From: Fulvitalea axinellae
Lineage (GTDB): Bacteria > Bacteroidota > Bacteroidia > Cytophagales > Cyclobacteriaceae
DNA: 64,000 bases
Direction of reading: 5' to 3'
Assembly: GCF_036492835.1 (NCBI RefSeq)
Contig: NZ_AP025314.1
Coordinates: forward strand, 3,080,010-3,144,009
A program made the translations under genes and the position numbers. Shown here piece by piece: positions 53,554 through 62,661 of the stretch. The notes under the pieces are model-generated. The model was not told the origin of the DNA, ran no database searches, and saw only the letters and a program-made list of their open reading frames with translations. Numbering within the stretch: position 1 is the stretch's first letter; the number at the start of each line of letters is the position of its first letter.

Positions 53554-55464
53554 ATGAGAAAAACTTTTTTCCGGCTGGTCGGGGTCATTTTTTTGGCCCT
53601 GATTAATGTCGGGACATACGCCCAAGATAAACAAGACAGCCAAGCGCATCCTTACAAAGACTATTTCATGTTCCCTATCAGGCCGGGAGAGAAAAACTTC
53701 TTGGCGGGAACTATGGGCGAACTCCGCCCCAGACATTTTCACGGAGGATTAGACATCAAAACCGGCGGACGGACCGGGCTACCCGTTTTTGCGGCGGCGG
53801 ATGGTTATGTCAGCAGAATCAAAGTGAGCAAAGGCGGGTACGGGCACGCGCTTTATATCCAGCACCCAAATGGCGCCACCACCACTTACGCCCACTTGGA
53901 CCGATACGCCGGAAAAATCGCGAAATACGTTCTTGAGCAACAATACAAACAACAGAGCTTCGAGATTGAACTTTTCCCAAAGAAGGGCATGTTCCCCATA
54001 AAAAAAGGTGAGACTATCGCTTTTTCGGGAAATACCGGCTCGTCGCAGGGTCCCCACCTCCATTTCGAAATCCGGGACAGAAACCAAGCGCCAGTAAATC
54101 CGCTCCGCTTCGGTTTTGACGAAATCGTGGACAATATTCCTCCTTCGGCCAGAATCCTCGCGCTTACGACGCTGGAATCCGACGCCAGAATCAACGGCGC
54201 TTTCGGAAGGTTCGAGTTCGTTTTGCAAAAAGTGGACGGAATCTACAAACCAACGTCACCGATTAAAGCCAGCGGACGAATCGGCGCCCAGATCTGGACT
54301 TACGACAGGATGACGGGAAGCCCAAACCGAAACGGCGTTCCGGACATCACGCTCAGGGTTGACGGGCAAACGATTTTCGAACAACACGTCGACAGGATTC
54401 CCTTCAAAGACAACCCTTTTATCAAAACCCTCTGCGATTACGCTACAGAGATGCGTACCCGCAGGCGGTTCAACAAACTGTACATCGACGACGGCAATGA
54501 GCTTGCGCTCTATAAAAACGTTCTGGACAACGGCGTAATTACGGTAAACGGCACGGAAAACAAAAAAGCGGAAATCACACTCGCCGACGCATACGGCAAC
54601 GAGACAATCGTAAAGTTTGAGCTCAGGGGCGACGACAGGAAAACAGCCTTGGCAAAGGTCCCTTACTATCGCCAAAACCTTATGCACAACACGCTGATCC
54701 TTTCGGCCAAGCTCAGCGATTCCACTTCGAACCCACAGCTTTACGCAAACAGGGAGGCCCAACAACTGGAACCCGCTTACAGAAGCAGGTCGAAATTTTA
54801 TTACCTCTGGGACATGCGCCAAGGTATTCCGGACTCGCTTTTCCTTTCGGGACAAATGAAATCTTTGGGTTTTGAAACTGCTGTGGAACCCAAACATGAC
54901 ATGACGGTATATACGCCGAGCATGGAACTTCGATTTCCAAAACGCGCCTTGTTCGATACGTTATACCTCAAGACTGATTACTATTACGACAGTCTCAAGC
55001 GCAGAGAACACTTCAGCGTTCACGAAACATCATTCCCCCTGCGGAGCGCCATCGCCATAAAACTCCGTCCAAGTTACGGCTATGATACGGCCACTCACAG
55101 AGCCTTTTCCGTAAGCGAACGAAGGATCAACTATATAGGTGGCAAGTGGACTAAAAACGGGACGATCACATTCAGGACCAGAACTCTGGGCGATTTCACA
55201 ATCGCGCCGGACACCGTACCTCCAACCATTCGTCCGGTAAGGGTCACAACTTCAAAAGCCATGTTCTCTATCAGAGACAACCTTTCCGGAATCAGCGATA
55301 TCAAAGCCGAAATTGGCGGAAAATGGTTATTGATGCATTACGATCCGAAGACCAGACGCATTTGGTCTGAACGGCTGGACAAGTCAAAAAAATTGAAAGG
55401 CAAACTAACCTTGGTAGTCACCGATTACCTCAACAATAAAAGTGTTTTTGAAAAAACACTCTAA
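53554..55464 (+). CDS. M23 family (LytM-type) metallopeptidase
   Basis: A 636-residue secreted protein from ATG 53554 (signal peptide to 'TYAQ'; the GTG at 53527 spoils it). The LytM/M23 zinc domain lies at ~55-180, with His63 and Asp67 ('HFHGGLD'), His114 ('YAHLD') and the HxH at 168-170 ('GPHLHFEI'). All expected zinc and catalytic residues are present, so it should cut peptidoglycan cross-bridges or act in cell separation. A 35-residue insertion sits between strands. The C-terminal ~450 residues are beta-rich Ig-like with no named domain. Confidence 0.92.
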   Translation: MRKTFFRLVGVIFLALINVGTYAQDKQDSQAHPYKDYFMFPIRPGEKNFLAGTMGELRPRHFHGGLDIKTGGRTGLPVFAAADGYVSRIKVSKGGYGHALYIQHPNGATTTYAHLDRYAGKIAKYVLEQQYKQQSFEIELFPKKGMFPIKKGETIAFSGNTGSSQGPHLHFEIRDRNQAPVNPLRFGFDEIVDNIPPSARILALTTLESDARINGAFGRFEFVLQKVDGIYKPTSPIKASGRIGAQIWTYDRMTGSPNRNGVPDITLRVDGQTIFEQHVDRIPFKDNPFIKTLCDYATEMRTRRRFNKLYIDDGNELALYKNVLDNGVITVNGTENKKAEITLADAYGNETIVKFELRGDDRKTALAKVPYYRQNLMHNTLILSAKLSDSTSNPQLYANREAQQLEPAYRSRSKFYYLWDMRQGIPDSLFLSGQMKSLGFETAVEPKHDMTVYTPSMELRFPKRALFDTLYLKTDYYYDSLKRREHFSVHETSFPLRSAIAIKLRPSYGYDTATHRAFSVSERRINYIGGKWTKNGTITFRTRTLGDFTIAPDTVPPTIRPVRVTTSKAMFSIRDNLSGISDIKAEIGGKWLLMHYDPKTRRIWSERLDKSKKLKGKLTLVVTDYLNNKSVFEKTL

Positions 55465-55484
55465 AACACGCTAACTGAACAATC

Positions 55485-55943
55485 ATGATCACATTAAAAC
55501 CCGGCGACAAGGCACCCGCCTTCGAAGGAAAAATCGAGAACGGGGAAACCGTTAAACTTTCCGATTTCGAAGGAAAGAAACTCATCCTGTATTTCTACCC
55601 GAAAGACAACACTCCCGGTTGCACGCTAGAGTCCCAAAATCTACGTGACAATATCGACACGCTCCGCAAAAAAGGATATGAAGTTTTGGGCATCAGCTCG
55701 GACTCCGAAGCTTCGCACCAGCGTTTTATCGACAAGCATTGCCTTCCGTTCCACCTAATCGCCGACACGGACAAGACCGTTCATGAAATGTTCGGCACTT
55801 GGCAGGAGAAGAAAAACTTCGGCAAAACGTATATGGGCACCGTCCGCACCACTTTCGTTATAGACGAAACGGGCCATATCGAACAGGTCATCAAAAAGGT
55901 GAAAACCAAAGAGCACGCTAGCCAGATTCTGGAAGAGGCTTAA
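55485..55943 (+). CDS. bcp: Thioredoxin-dependent thiol peroxidase (Bcp/PrxQ family)
   Basis: A 152-residue peroxiredoxin that reduces hydrogen and lipid peroxides. The peroxidatic cysteine is Cys46 in 'DNTPGCTLESQ'. The resolving Cys five residues later, found in E. coli Bcp, is Gln51 here, and the alternative resolving position in the next helix is Ile. The only other Cys is Cys86 ('DKHCLPF'). It may thus work as a 1-Cys enzyme or use Cys86. It is the last gene of the FAH-M23-bcp run, followed by a terminator. Confidence 0.94.
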   Translation: MITLKPGDKAPAFEGKIENGETVKLSDFEGKKLILYFYPKDNTPGCTLESQNLRDNIDTLRKKGYEVLGISSDSEASHQRFIDKHCLPFHLIADTDKTVHEMFGTWQEKKNFGKTYMGTVRTTFVIDETGHIEQVIKKVKTKEHASQILEEA

Positions 55944-55977
55944 TCTATAAGCTCGATTTTCTTTTAGAACAAAAAAC

Positions 55978-56023
55978 AAGGTCACCGCAATTGCGAACAC
56001 ATCGCTTTTACGGTGACCTTTTT
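55978..56023 (+). terminator. Terminator after bcp
   Basis: A 10-bp outer stem AAGGTCACCG/CGGTGACCTT with an inner 4-bp helix (GCGA/TCGC), followed by a T-rich run. Confidence 0.8.
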
Positions 56024-56061
56024 CTTTATGGTAAAGCTTTATAAAGAGCCTCTATCGGCTC

Positions 56062-57459
56062 TTATTGCCTAAGCTCAATACCTTTAATCGTTACTCCACT
56101 AATCGCTTTGCTGTAAAGCACCTCACGAACTAGACTCTCACTCTCATCTTTTTGGCCAATTTCGTAGTAGACCGTTCCCCCACCTTTTTTAGCAGCCAGA
56201 AACATAATTTTCATGTTCTTATCATACTTCATTGCCGTGATTACAGCGCCGGCTTCCGGAAGGCTGAACCATTCCACCATTTTGAATTCCTCGCCTTGGG
56301 TTTCCGGATAATAGACTTTGTTACCCAAACCCACAAATACGCTACCCACTTCATTTTCGACGATAACTACTTCCTCGGCAGTCGTAAACCCGTCGATTTC
56401 AGATAAATTAGCCCAAGTTTTCACTTCCTTATGAAGCATTGGCAAGTCGACCATTAACAATAAAGCTTCTTGCGGGGCACTTTCCGGCACATACACCGCC
56501 CAAGCATTCTTTTTGGAAGATCCCTTAGCGCTAATTATCTTACCCGGTACCGGTTGATCATCCTCGCCAGCCAACTTTTGCGGAAGATCCAGAATCGAAT
56601 CATCTTCGTAAACAATATCCTCCGTAGTATTAATGTGTAATACCTTATTCGGCAATACGGCGTAAAGAATTTTATTCTTTACGATTACATCCAAGGCCCC
56701 CTCAGTATTTACAATCAACTTGCCGACCTCACGGGTTTGAAGGTTCATCACATACACACCCGCATCAGTTGCCAAGTAAGCCTTATCCTCATCCAACACA
56801 GCCATTCCGTTCAGCTTGGTATCGGCGGGAAGACCATTTACCAAACCCATTTTCTTGAAATTATGAGGCTCGGTATATTCGAGAAAATCCGGACCCGAAT
56901 TGCTCAGCCAATACGTTGTGTCTTCCACACTTACGGCGTCCACCAAATTATTAGCAAGACGATCGCTTCCGTTTTTGCCAGAATAAGCGTCTCGGATTAT
57001 CGGCTTATCAAGCGTATCAGGCTTAAATAGAATTTCCGTACCATTCGGGCCTTCTCCCCAAAGGGTGATACCGTAACGATAAACCCCGTGCAAATCCATT
57101 GTGTACTCCAATGGATGACCTCCAGAAGAATTTGTTGCGTAAAAACGAACCTTATGCTCTCCGATTTTTTTATCCTTTTTTCCGTTAAAAAGGTATGTCT
57201 TTTCTTCGGAAACCCTTTCCCAACTATCATTTTCCAGAATTTCCCAAGCGTAAGTTACCGGCTCGGGCTCCGCATCCTCGTTCACTATTGGTGACAAAAG
57301 TTCGCTTTCACCTTCCATTACCCTACGGTTGGGTTCATCCTCCCCTATCAAAGGCGAACGAATCACTTCCGAATCATAACTCGTACAGGCGCCCAACGAC
57401 ACCACGGTGAAACCCACCGCCATTACCTTTATCAATATACCTTTCAGTCCTTTATCCAT
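56062..57459 (-). CDS. Lipoprotein with PKD/Ig-like N-terminus and beta-propeller-like body
   Basis: A 465-residue lipoprotein from ATG 57459 (lipobox LGAC; an 18-residue upstream extension is rejected). Residues ~55-130 look Ig/PKD-like ('VTYAWEILENDSWERV', 'GEHKVRFYATNSSGG'). The rest has repeated blade-like segments ('AYLATDAGVYVMNLQTREVG', 'KILYAVLPNKVLHINT', 'VGSVFVGLGNKVYYPE'). The pattern suggests a PKD-like lipoprotein of the type often next to Sus loci, but none is adjacent here. Function unknown; monocistronic. Confidence 0.75.
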   Translation of the reverse strand: MDKGLKGILIKVMAVGFTVVSLGACTSYDSEVIRSPLIGEDEPNRRVMEGESELLSPIVNEDAEPEPVTYAWEILENDSWERVSEEKTYLFNGKKDKKIGEHKVRFYATNSSGGHPLEYTMDLHGVYRYGITLWGEGPNGTEILFKPDTLDKPIIRDAYSGKNGSDRLANNLVDAVSVEDTTYWLSNSGPDFLEYTEPHNFKKMGLVNGLPADTKLNGMAVLDEDKAYLATDAGVYVMNLQTREVGKLIVNTEGALDVIVKNKILYAVLPNKVLHINTTEDIVYEDDSILDLPQKLAGEDDQPVPGKIISAKGSSKKNAWAVYVPESAPQEALLLMVDLPMLHKEVKTWANLSEIDGFTTAEEVVIVENEVGSVFVGLGNKVYYPETQGEEFKMVEWFSLPEAGAVITAMKYDKNMKIMFLAAKKGGGTVYYEIGQKDESESLVREVLYSKAISGVTIKGIELRQ

Positions 57460-57575
57460 ACACAAGCAAAATTCGCTGTCAGTAAAAAAACGCCACACAC
57501 GGAGATTCCGCATACAAGCAGGGCCTAAATTACCAAATCAATCACACAAGCCCAATACCAAAAAGACGAAATGAC

Positions 57576-57603
57576 AAAAGGCCGCCCCTTTCCGGAACGG
57601 CCT
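57576..57603 (-). terminator. Terminator of glnN
   Basis: On the minus strand AGGCCG pairs with CGGCCT around a 15-base region that can form an inner TTCC/GGAA helix, followed by TTTT. It is 48 bases past the glnN stop. Confidence 0.7.
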
Positions 57604-57650
57604 CTGTCACACAATTATGGCTTGTTGACTTAAAGTCAAATAGGGAATTC

Positions 57651-59813
57651 TTATCTCAAGAACAACATCTCTCTGTATTTCGCCAATGGCCAGTCCTCGT
57701 CGTCAACATAAAGCTCAAGCTTATCGACCGAGTGACGGATTTTGTCGAAGTATCTCTCCTTAATGTTCTTGCAGTAAGCCAGGGCCTGCTCTTCCATATC
57801 CTCGATCTGGTTCACTTCCTTACGCTCGTTCACCATAGCCGTGATATCTTCGGTAAGGCTGGATACGTACTGCGAAACTTTCTCGATTGTAGGGATAACA
57901 CCTGAAGCGTCCAAGCCCAAGTCTTTCAAGCCTCTGGCGTTGGTGATCAACTCGTTCTGGTATTTTACGGCCGTCGGAATCACGTGGTTTGTAGCCAAAT
58001 CACTCATCAAGCGAGATTCGATCTGGATCTTGCGCACGTAGTTCTCCAACAGGATTTCTTTACGGGCCTCAAGCTCGCGACGCGACATCACGCCAGTGCT
58101 TTCGAACAATGACACAGTTGCGTCGCTGGTATAAGCGTCGAGTGCTTCCGGAGTACTTTTTACATTCGGCAGGCCTCTGCGCTCCGCTTCGTCCTCCCAT
58201 TCCTGAGAGTAACCGTCGCCTTCGAAACGAACGGCTTTAGATTCTTTGATGTATTCGCGGAGAATGTCCACGATAGCCAAACGCTTCTCTTTTCCTTTTT
58301 CGACCTCAGCGTCAACGGCGTCGGCGAATTTCTTCAAGCGATCGGCTACGATAAGGCTCAAAACTGACATTGGCGCCCCACAGTTAGCATCCGAACCTAC
58401 GGCGCGGTACTCAAACTTGTTACCGGTGAAGGCGAAAGGCGAAGTACGGTTACGGTCGGTGTTGTCGAGCAAGATCTCAGGAATCTTGTCGATACCCAAC
58501 TTCATGTACATGTTATCCCCTTTCTCCACTTTCACGTTTCCGTTGTGCTCAAGCTCGTCGAGAACGGCCGAGAGCTCAGAACCGATAAACACGGAAACGA
58601 TAGCAGGAGGAGCTTCGTTTGCGCCCAAACGGTGGTCGTTACCGGCAGAGGCGATAGAAGCGCGGAGAAGCGCGGCGTGCTCATACACGGCCATGATGGT
58701 ATTCACGAAGAACACGAGGAACTGAAGGTTGTCGCGGGCACTGCTGCTAGGCTGAAACAAGTTCACTCCAGTATCGGCGATCAGCGAGAAGTTGTTGTGC
58801 TTACCGCTACCGTTCAATCCGGCGAAAGGCTTCTCGTGGAAGAGAACTTTCAGGTCGTGACGCTCGGCCACACGGTCCATAATGTCCTGAAGGAGCTTGT
58901 TATGGTCCGACGCCATATTCACTTCCTCGTACAAAGGAGCCACTTCAAACTGAGCGGGAGCCACCTCGTTGTGACGAGTACTTACAGGAATACCCATCTT
59001 CAAAGCCTCGCCTTCGAAATCGCGCATGAAGTTGTAAACGCGAGTAGGGATAGACGCGAAGTAGTGGTCGTCGAGCTGCTGGCCTTTGGCTGGGTGGCTA
59101 CCGAATACGGTACGACCGGCCAACACCAAGTCAGGACGTGAGTTGAACAAAGCGCGGTCCACCACGAAGTATTCCTGCTCACAACCCAAAGAGGCGCTTA
59201 CTTTGCTGACATTTCTGTCAAAATATTTACATACGCGGGTAGCCGCCTTGTTCACCGCGTCAAGCGACTTGAGCAACGGCGACTTGTAGTCGAGCAATTC
59301 GCCCGTGTACGATACGAATACGGTAGGGATACAAAGCGTATTGCCCCATACAAACATCGGCGAGCTAGGATCCCAAGCCGTGTAACCGCGCGCCTCGAAG
59401 GTACTGCGGATACCGCCGTTAGGGAACGACGACGCGTCAGGCTCCTGACGCACGAGCGCGCTTCCTTTCAACACCTCGATGCCTTTTGAGGCGTCGAAGA
59501 ACGAATCGTGTTTCTCAGCTGTAGAACCTGTAAGCGGCTGGAACCAGTGCGTGTAGTGAGTCACGCCTTTCTCGATCGCCCAAGTCTTTACAGCTTGCGC
59601 TATCGCTTCCGCCTGATCGTCGGTGATTTTCTTCCCGTTTTCAATCGCTTTTCTTACTTGCTTGAAAATCGACGGCGCCAAGGCCCCCTCCATTTTCTCA
59701 AGTCCGAATACGTCCGTTCCGAAATATTCCGAGATCTTACCTTCGGGAACCAACGGCTCGGCAGTCGATCTTCCCTCAACAAGTTCTAATGCTTTAAATC
59801 TTAGATTCGCCAT
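57651..59813 (-). CDS. glnN: Glutamine synthetase type III
   Basis: ATP-dependent synthesis of glutamine from glutamate and ammonia, the main nitrogen-assimilation enzyme in many Bacteroidota. At 720 residues from ATG 59813 it has the size of GSIII (~700-730), much longer than GSI. Signatures: 'THYTHWFQPLTGSTAEKHD', 'FPNGGIRSTFEARGYTAWD', 'STRHNEVAPAQFEVAP', 'HEKPFAGLNGSGKHNNFS' and 'NDHRLGANEAPPAI', which hold the metal, ATP and glutamate sites. A frame extension upstream of 59813 has no family similarity. Three AGGTAAA direct repeats upstream may be regulatory. Confidence 0.97.
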   Translation of the reverse strand: MANLRFKALELVEGRSTAEPLVPEGKISEYFGTDVFGLEKMEGALAPSIFKQVRKAIENGKKITDDQAEAIAQAVKTWAIEKGVTHYTHWFQPLTGSTAEKHDSFFDASKGIEVLKGSALVRQEPDASSFPNGGIRSTFEARGYTAWDPSSPMFVWGNTLCIPTVFVSYTGELLDYKSPLLKSLDAVNKAATRVCKYFDRNVSKVSASLGCEQEYFVVDRALFNSRPDLVLAGRTVFGSHPAKGQQLDDHYFASIPTRVYNFMRDFEGEALKMGIPVSTRHNEVAPAQFEVAPLYEEVNMASDHNKLLQDIMDRVAERHDLKVLFHEKPFAGLNGSGKHNNFSLIADTGVNLFQPSSSARDNLQFLVFFVNTIMAVYEHAALLRASIASAGNDHRLGANEAPPAIVSVFIGSELSAVLDELEHNGNVKVEKGDNMYMKLGIDKIPEILLDNTDRNRTSPFAFTGNKFEYRAVGSDANCGAPMSVLSLIVADRLKKFADAVDAEVEKGKEKRLAIVDILREYIKESKAVRFEGDGYSQEWEDEAERRGLPNVKSTPEALDAYTSDATVSLFESTGVMSRRELEARKEILLENYVRKIQIESRLMSDLATNHVIPTAVKYQNELITNARGLKDLGLDASGVIPTIEKVSQYVSSLTEDITAMVNERKEVNQIEDMEEQALAYCKNIKERYFDKIRHSVDKLELYVDDEDWPLAKYREMLFLR

Positions 59814-60162
59814 AGTGAATTCGTTTGTATTTGAATGACATTTCAAAGAAAGGGACGTTTGATTGAAAAAACAACCAGTTTTATTAAAAAATATTAAACA
59901 AAACGAAACATCATACGGCAAAACCACCCCAAACACGAATAAAATCGACTCAAAAACAGACTCAAGGGTAATTTAAACCCCAAAAACTTCTTTTATCCGT
60001 TTTCCACCTCCCTCAATCACGTTTAAAGCCCCAGAACCTCCAAAAAAGAGGCGAACACCTCCTGAGTAAGCTCAAAACAGAGGCAAAATCACTCTTTCAC
60101 CTTAAATCGCCCCCTAAATACCTCCACAAAAACCGAAAAGACCTTAAAAACACCGGAAAACA

Positions 60163-60214
60163 AGGTAAATACAAACGGCATCGGTTAGGTAAAAAATCAA
60201 TCACGCTAGGTAAA
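60163..60214. repeat. Three direct AGGTAAA repeats upstream of glnN
   Basis: AGGTAAA occurs at 60163, 60187 and 60208 (spacing 24 and 21 bp, about two helical turns each), and reads TTTACCT in the direction of glnN. The spacing on one face of the helix is what a regulator array would show, but the sites are ~350 bp from the glnN start and short. Confidence 0.4.
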
Positions 60215-60483
60215 TAAAACAGAATTACCTTTCCGGGAATTTTACAAAAACGAAAATCAGGAAACCGGCACCGCTCCTACCTTACTCTGTTTCAGGCGAA
60301 ACACCGACGCCCAAAGAAGGAACAAATAAAGAGCGCGGGGAATTGGCATTCCTTTTTCACAAAGTCCCTATCCCTCCTTTTTAATCCTTTGATTATTATC
60401 GGACTTCCGTACATCACCCGTTTAGGTCAGCATCAAACGCCACCATTACTCCAGTTCGTTTGTCACTTATTTATTATGACCAA

Positions 60484-60735
60484 GGGAAGGCTTCATCAAG
60501 ACATGAATCCAATTATACTAGTCCCGGCATAATCTCTTTAACTCATGTCACCATTTTAATTAGCTCGGGCATTATAGATTCGACACATGCCACCAATTTT
60601 ATTGGCTTTGGCATAATTCCATCAACTTTCGACATCATTTTTATTAGTACCGGCATTGTTTCTTTTTCTTATGCAACCATTTCTTTTAGTTCCGGCATTG
60701 TTTCATCGTCTTTGTATGTCATGTTTTTCATTTTT
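60484..60735. repeat. Degenerate 42-bp tandem repeat, six units
   Basis: GGCAT recurs at exactly 60526, 60568, 60610, 60652 and 60694, with a more diverged unit before it from 60484. Each unit reads roughly GGCATwrTyyC...CAyCAyTTTwATTAGy. The period is a multiple of three, and the plus-strand frame stays open for all units, giving a 14-residue repeat of the form G-I-I/V-x-S-(x)8-S. The minus strand carries stops. Confidence 0.85.
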
Positions 60736-61067
60736 AAACTAAAGATCATAGACATAACATTTAACATGACAAGAGTTGAATCATTACACATGAGGCTTCA
60801 TTATAAAATGATATGAAAGAACCCTTCATTAAGTACGACTCGATTTTATTGAATGGGAAAATAAATTATACCCAAACCGAAATCATAACACCATATTAAG
60901 GGCTTACAACACTATGCAAAAGAAGCCTGGCGCCAAAGACGAAATTTACGGGTTTTCGGTTTGCGGGCGGATTTTCTTACCTTTGCGAATCTTTTGCGAC
61001 ATCCGGGCTTACGCACACAAAAGGCATCCGGACGTCGTTCCATAGATATTGGAGACAGGATTAGGAA

Positions 61068-62447
61068 ATGACTGACAGGACCGACCATACGCAAAACACC
61101 GCCGAACGCAAGAAGGTGACCTTCTATACGCTGGGTTGCAAGCTCAACTTCTCGGAGAGTTCCACCATAGCGCGGCAATTCGAACAGAAGGGCTATAAGA
61201 AGGTGGAGTTCACCGAGACGCCCGACATCTTTGTGATCAACACCTGTTCGGTGACCGACAACGCCGACAAAAAATGCCGAAAGGTGGTGAGGGAGGCCCT
61301 GAAGATTTCGCCGCACGGCTTTATCATCATCATCGGGTGCTACGCCCAGCTGAAGCCGAAAGAGATTTCGGAGATCGAAGGCGTGGACGCCGTATTGGGC
61401 GCCGCCGAAAAATTCCGCCTGCTGGAAGTGCTTGACGACTTCAGGCCGAGAATCGACGCGAAGACCAACAAGAAGCAGTCGACGGTATTCTCGGGCGAGA
61501 TCCGCGAGGTGAAGGCTTTCAACAACGCCTACTCGATGAACGACCGCACGCGTACTTTCCTGAAGGTACAGGACGGATGCAACTACCAGTGTACTTTCTG
61601 CACGATTCCGCTGGCCAGAGGCAAGAGCCGTAGCGACACTATAGCGAACGTAATGGTTTCGGCCAACGAGATAGCGGCCACCGACGTGAAGGAAGTGGTG
61701 ATCACGGGCGTGAACACCGGCGACTTCGGTATACACGAGGGCAAACGCACGGAACGTTTCGTGGATTTGGTAAAGGAGCTGGACACCGTGGAGGGCATCG
61801 ACCGCTACCGCATATCGTCCATCGAGCCGAACCTGATCACGGAGGAAATCGTGGACATCTGCGCCGCTTCGAAGCGCTTCGTACCGCACTTCCACATACC
61901 GTTGCAGTCCGGAAACGACAAGATACTCAAGATGATGCGCCGCCGCTACGAGCGTGACCTGTACGCCGACCGCGTGCGCATGATCAAGGAAAAAATGCCC
62001 GATGCCTGTATCGGTGTCGACGTGATCGTGGGCTTCCCCGGCGAAACCGAGCAGGATTTCCTCGACACGTACGAATTTATCAACGGGCTTGACGTGGGTT
62101 ACCTCCACGTGTTCTCATATTCCGAAAGGGCAAACACTCCGGCCGCCGACATGGAGGGCGTAGTGCCGAACGCCGAACGCCAAAGGCGCTCGAAGATGCT
62201 CCGTATTCTTTCGGAGAAAAAGAAACACAAGTTCTACGAGGAGAACATCGGCAAAACCGCCCGCGTCCTTTTCGAAAACGACGTGGAAGACGGCATGATG
62301 CACGGATTCACCGAGAACTACGTACGCGTTAGGGCTAAGTACGACCCGATGCTGATCAACGAGGTAAAGGAAGTGAAAATGACCGGCCTCAGCGACAACG
62401 GGATGATGGAATGCGAAGAGATTCCGGTAGTCTACGAAAAGCACTAG
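61068..62447 (+). CDS. mtaB: tRNA (N6-threonylcarbamoyladenosine(37)-C2)-methylthiotransferase
   Basis: A 459-residue radical-SAM methylthiotransferase that adds the 2-methylthio group to t6A at tRNA position 37. The UPF0004 domain opens 'VTFYTLGCKLNFSES', with its Fe-S cysteines in 'TLGCK', 'NTCSV' and 'IGCYA'. The radical-SAM CxxxCxxC is 'GCNYQCTFCTIP' (~170-180), and a C-terminal TRAM region follows ('KTARVLFENDVEDGMMHGF'). It is clearly MtaB rather than MiaB or RimO. Its third-position G/C is noticeably higher than that of flanking DNA, giving a long antisense frame. Confidence 0.95.
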   Translation: MTDRTDHTQNTAERKKVTFYTLGCKLNFSESSTIARQFEQKGYKKVEFTETPDIFVINTCSVTDNADKKCRKVVREALKISPHGFIIIIGCYAQLKPKEISEIEGVDAVLGAAEKFRLLEVLDDFRPRIDAKTNKKQSTVFSGEIREVKAFNNAYSMNDRTRTFLKVQDGCNYQCTFCTIPLARGKSRSDTIANVMVSANEIAATDVKEVVITGVNTGDFGIHEGKRTERFVDLVKELDTVEGIDRYRISSIEPNLITEEIVDICAASKRFVPHFHIPLQSGNDKILKMMRRRYERDLYADRVRMIKEKMPDACIGVDVIVGFPGETEQDFLDTYEFINGLDVGYLHVFSYSERANTPAADMEGVVPNAERQRRSKMLRILSEKKKHKFYEENIGKTARVLFENDVEDGMMHGFTENYVRVRAKYDPMLINEVKEVKMTGLSDNGMMECEEIPVVYEKH

Positions 62448-62457
62448 CGCTTTGGTT

Positions 62458-62590
62458 GGTATTACGTATTAGGTATTTGGGCTTAGGAAAGTGTTGATTC
62501 GCTTTTGGCCTACGGCCGATAATGAAAGCCGAAATGATTAAAAAGTCGTTTCGGCTTTTTTGGTATTACGCATCAGGTATTTGGGCTTGG
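62458..62590. repeat. Pair of ~30-bp direct repeats flanking the mtaB terminator
   Basis: The sequence at 62458-62487 recurs at 62562-62590 with only a few transitions (shared core GGTATTACG...AGGTATTTGGGCTT). The units again look like heptamers (GTATTAC, GTATTAG, GTATTTG in copy one; GTATTAC, GCATCAG, GTATTTG in copy two). The two copies bracket the mtaB hairpin exactly. Confidence 0.75.
62525..62562 (+). terminator. Terminator after mtaB
   Basis: A 10-bp stem AAAGCCGAAA/TTTCGGCTTT, 14-base loop, then a run of T. It is 77 bases past the mtaB stop. Confidence 0.85.
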
Positions 62591-62661
62591 GTAAATATCT
62601 GTTTCTTGGTTATTGTCTTTTTATTTTAGCTTTAATCGATTTTTTATTCACACATCGCTTA

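Larger units (their letters stand above)
59814..61067. other. Long AT-rich intergenic region between divergent glnN and mtaB
   Basis: 1254 bp with no convincing gene. It holds the upstream region of glnN (three AGGTAAA direct repeats at 60163-60214), a 42-bp tandem repeat (60484-60735), and the mtaB leader with a possible -7 box TACCTTTG at 60978-60985; the nearest TTTG (60960-60963) is only 14 bases away. A plus-strand frame from 60460 to 60816 (118 codons) runs through the tandem repeat, but I do not count it as a gene. Confidence 0.5.

Noticed and set aside
59814..59936. 41-codon N-terminal extension of glnN
   Set aside because: Its Phe/Cys-rich sequence has no GSIII similarity; the known N-terminus starts at 59813.
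60460..60816. 118-codon plus-strand frame through the 42-bp repeat as a gene
   Set aside because: Openness may simply follow from repeating a stop-free 42-bp unit; no ribosome-binding or promoter evidence and no known homologue. It is kept only as a repeat.
59814..61067. A structural RNA or CRISPR array in the long glnN-mtaB gap
   Set aside because: The repeats are tandem without spacers, degenerate and AT-rich; no cas gene, tRNA cloverleaf or rRNA signature is visible.
60912..62108. 398-codon open frame on the minus strand opposite mtaB
   Set aside because: It is a codon-bias shadow: mtaB is certain, and the antisense translation is rich in His/Val/Arg with no domain, signal or neighbour.
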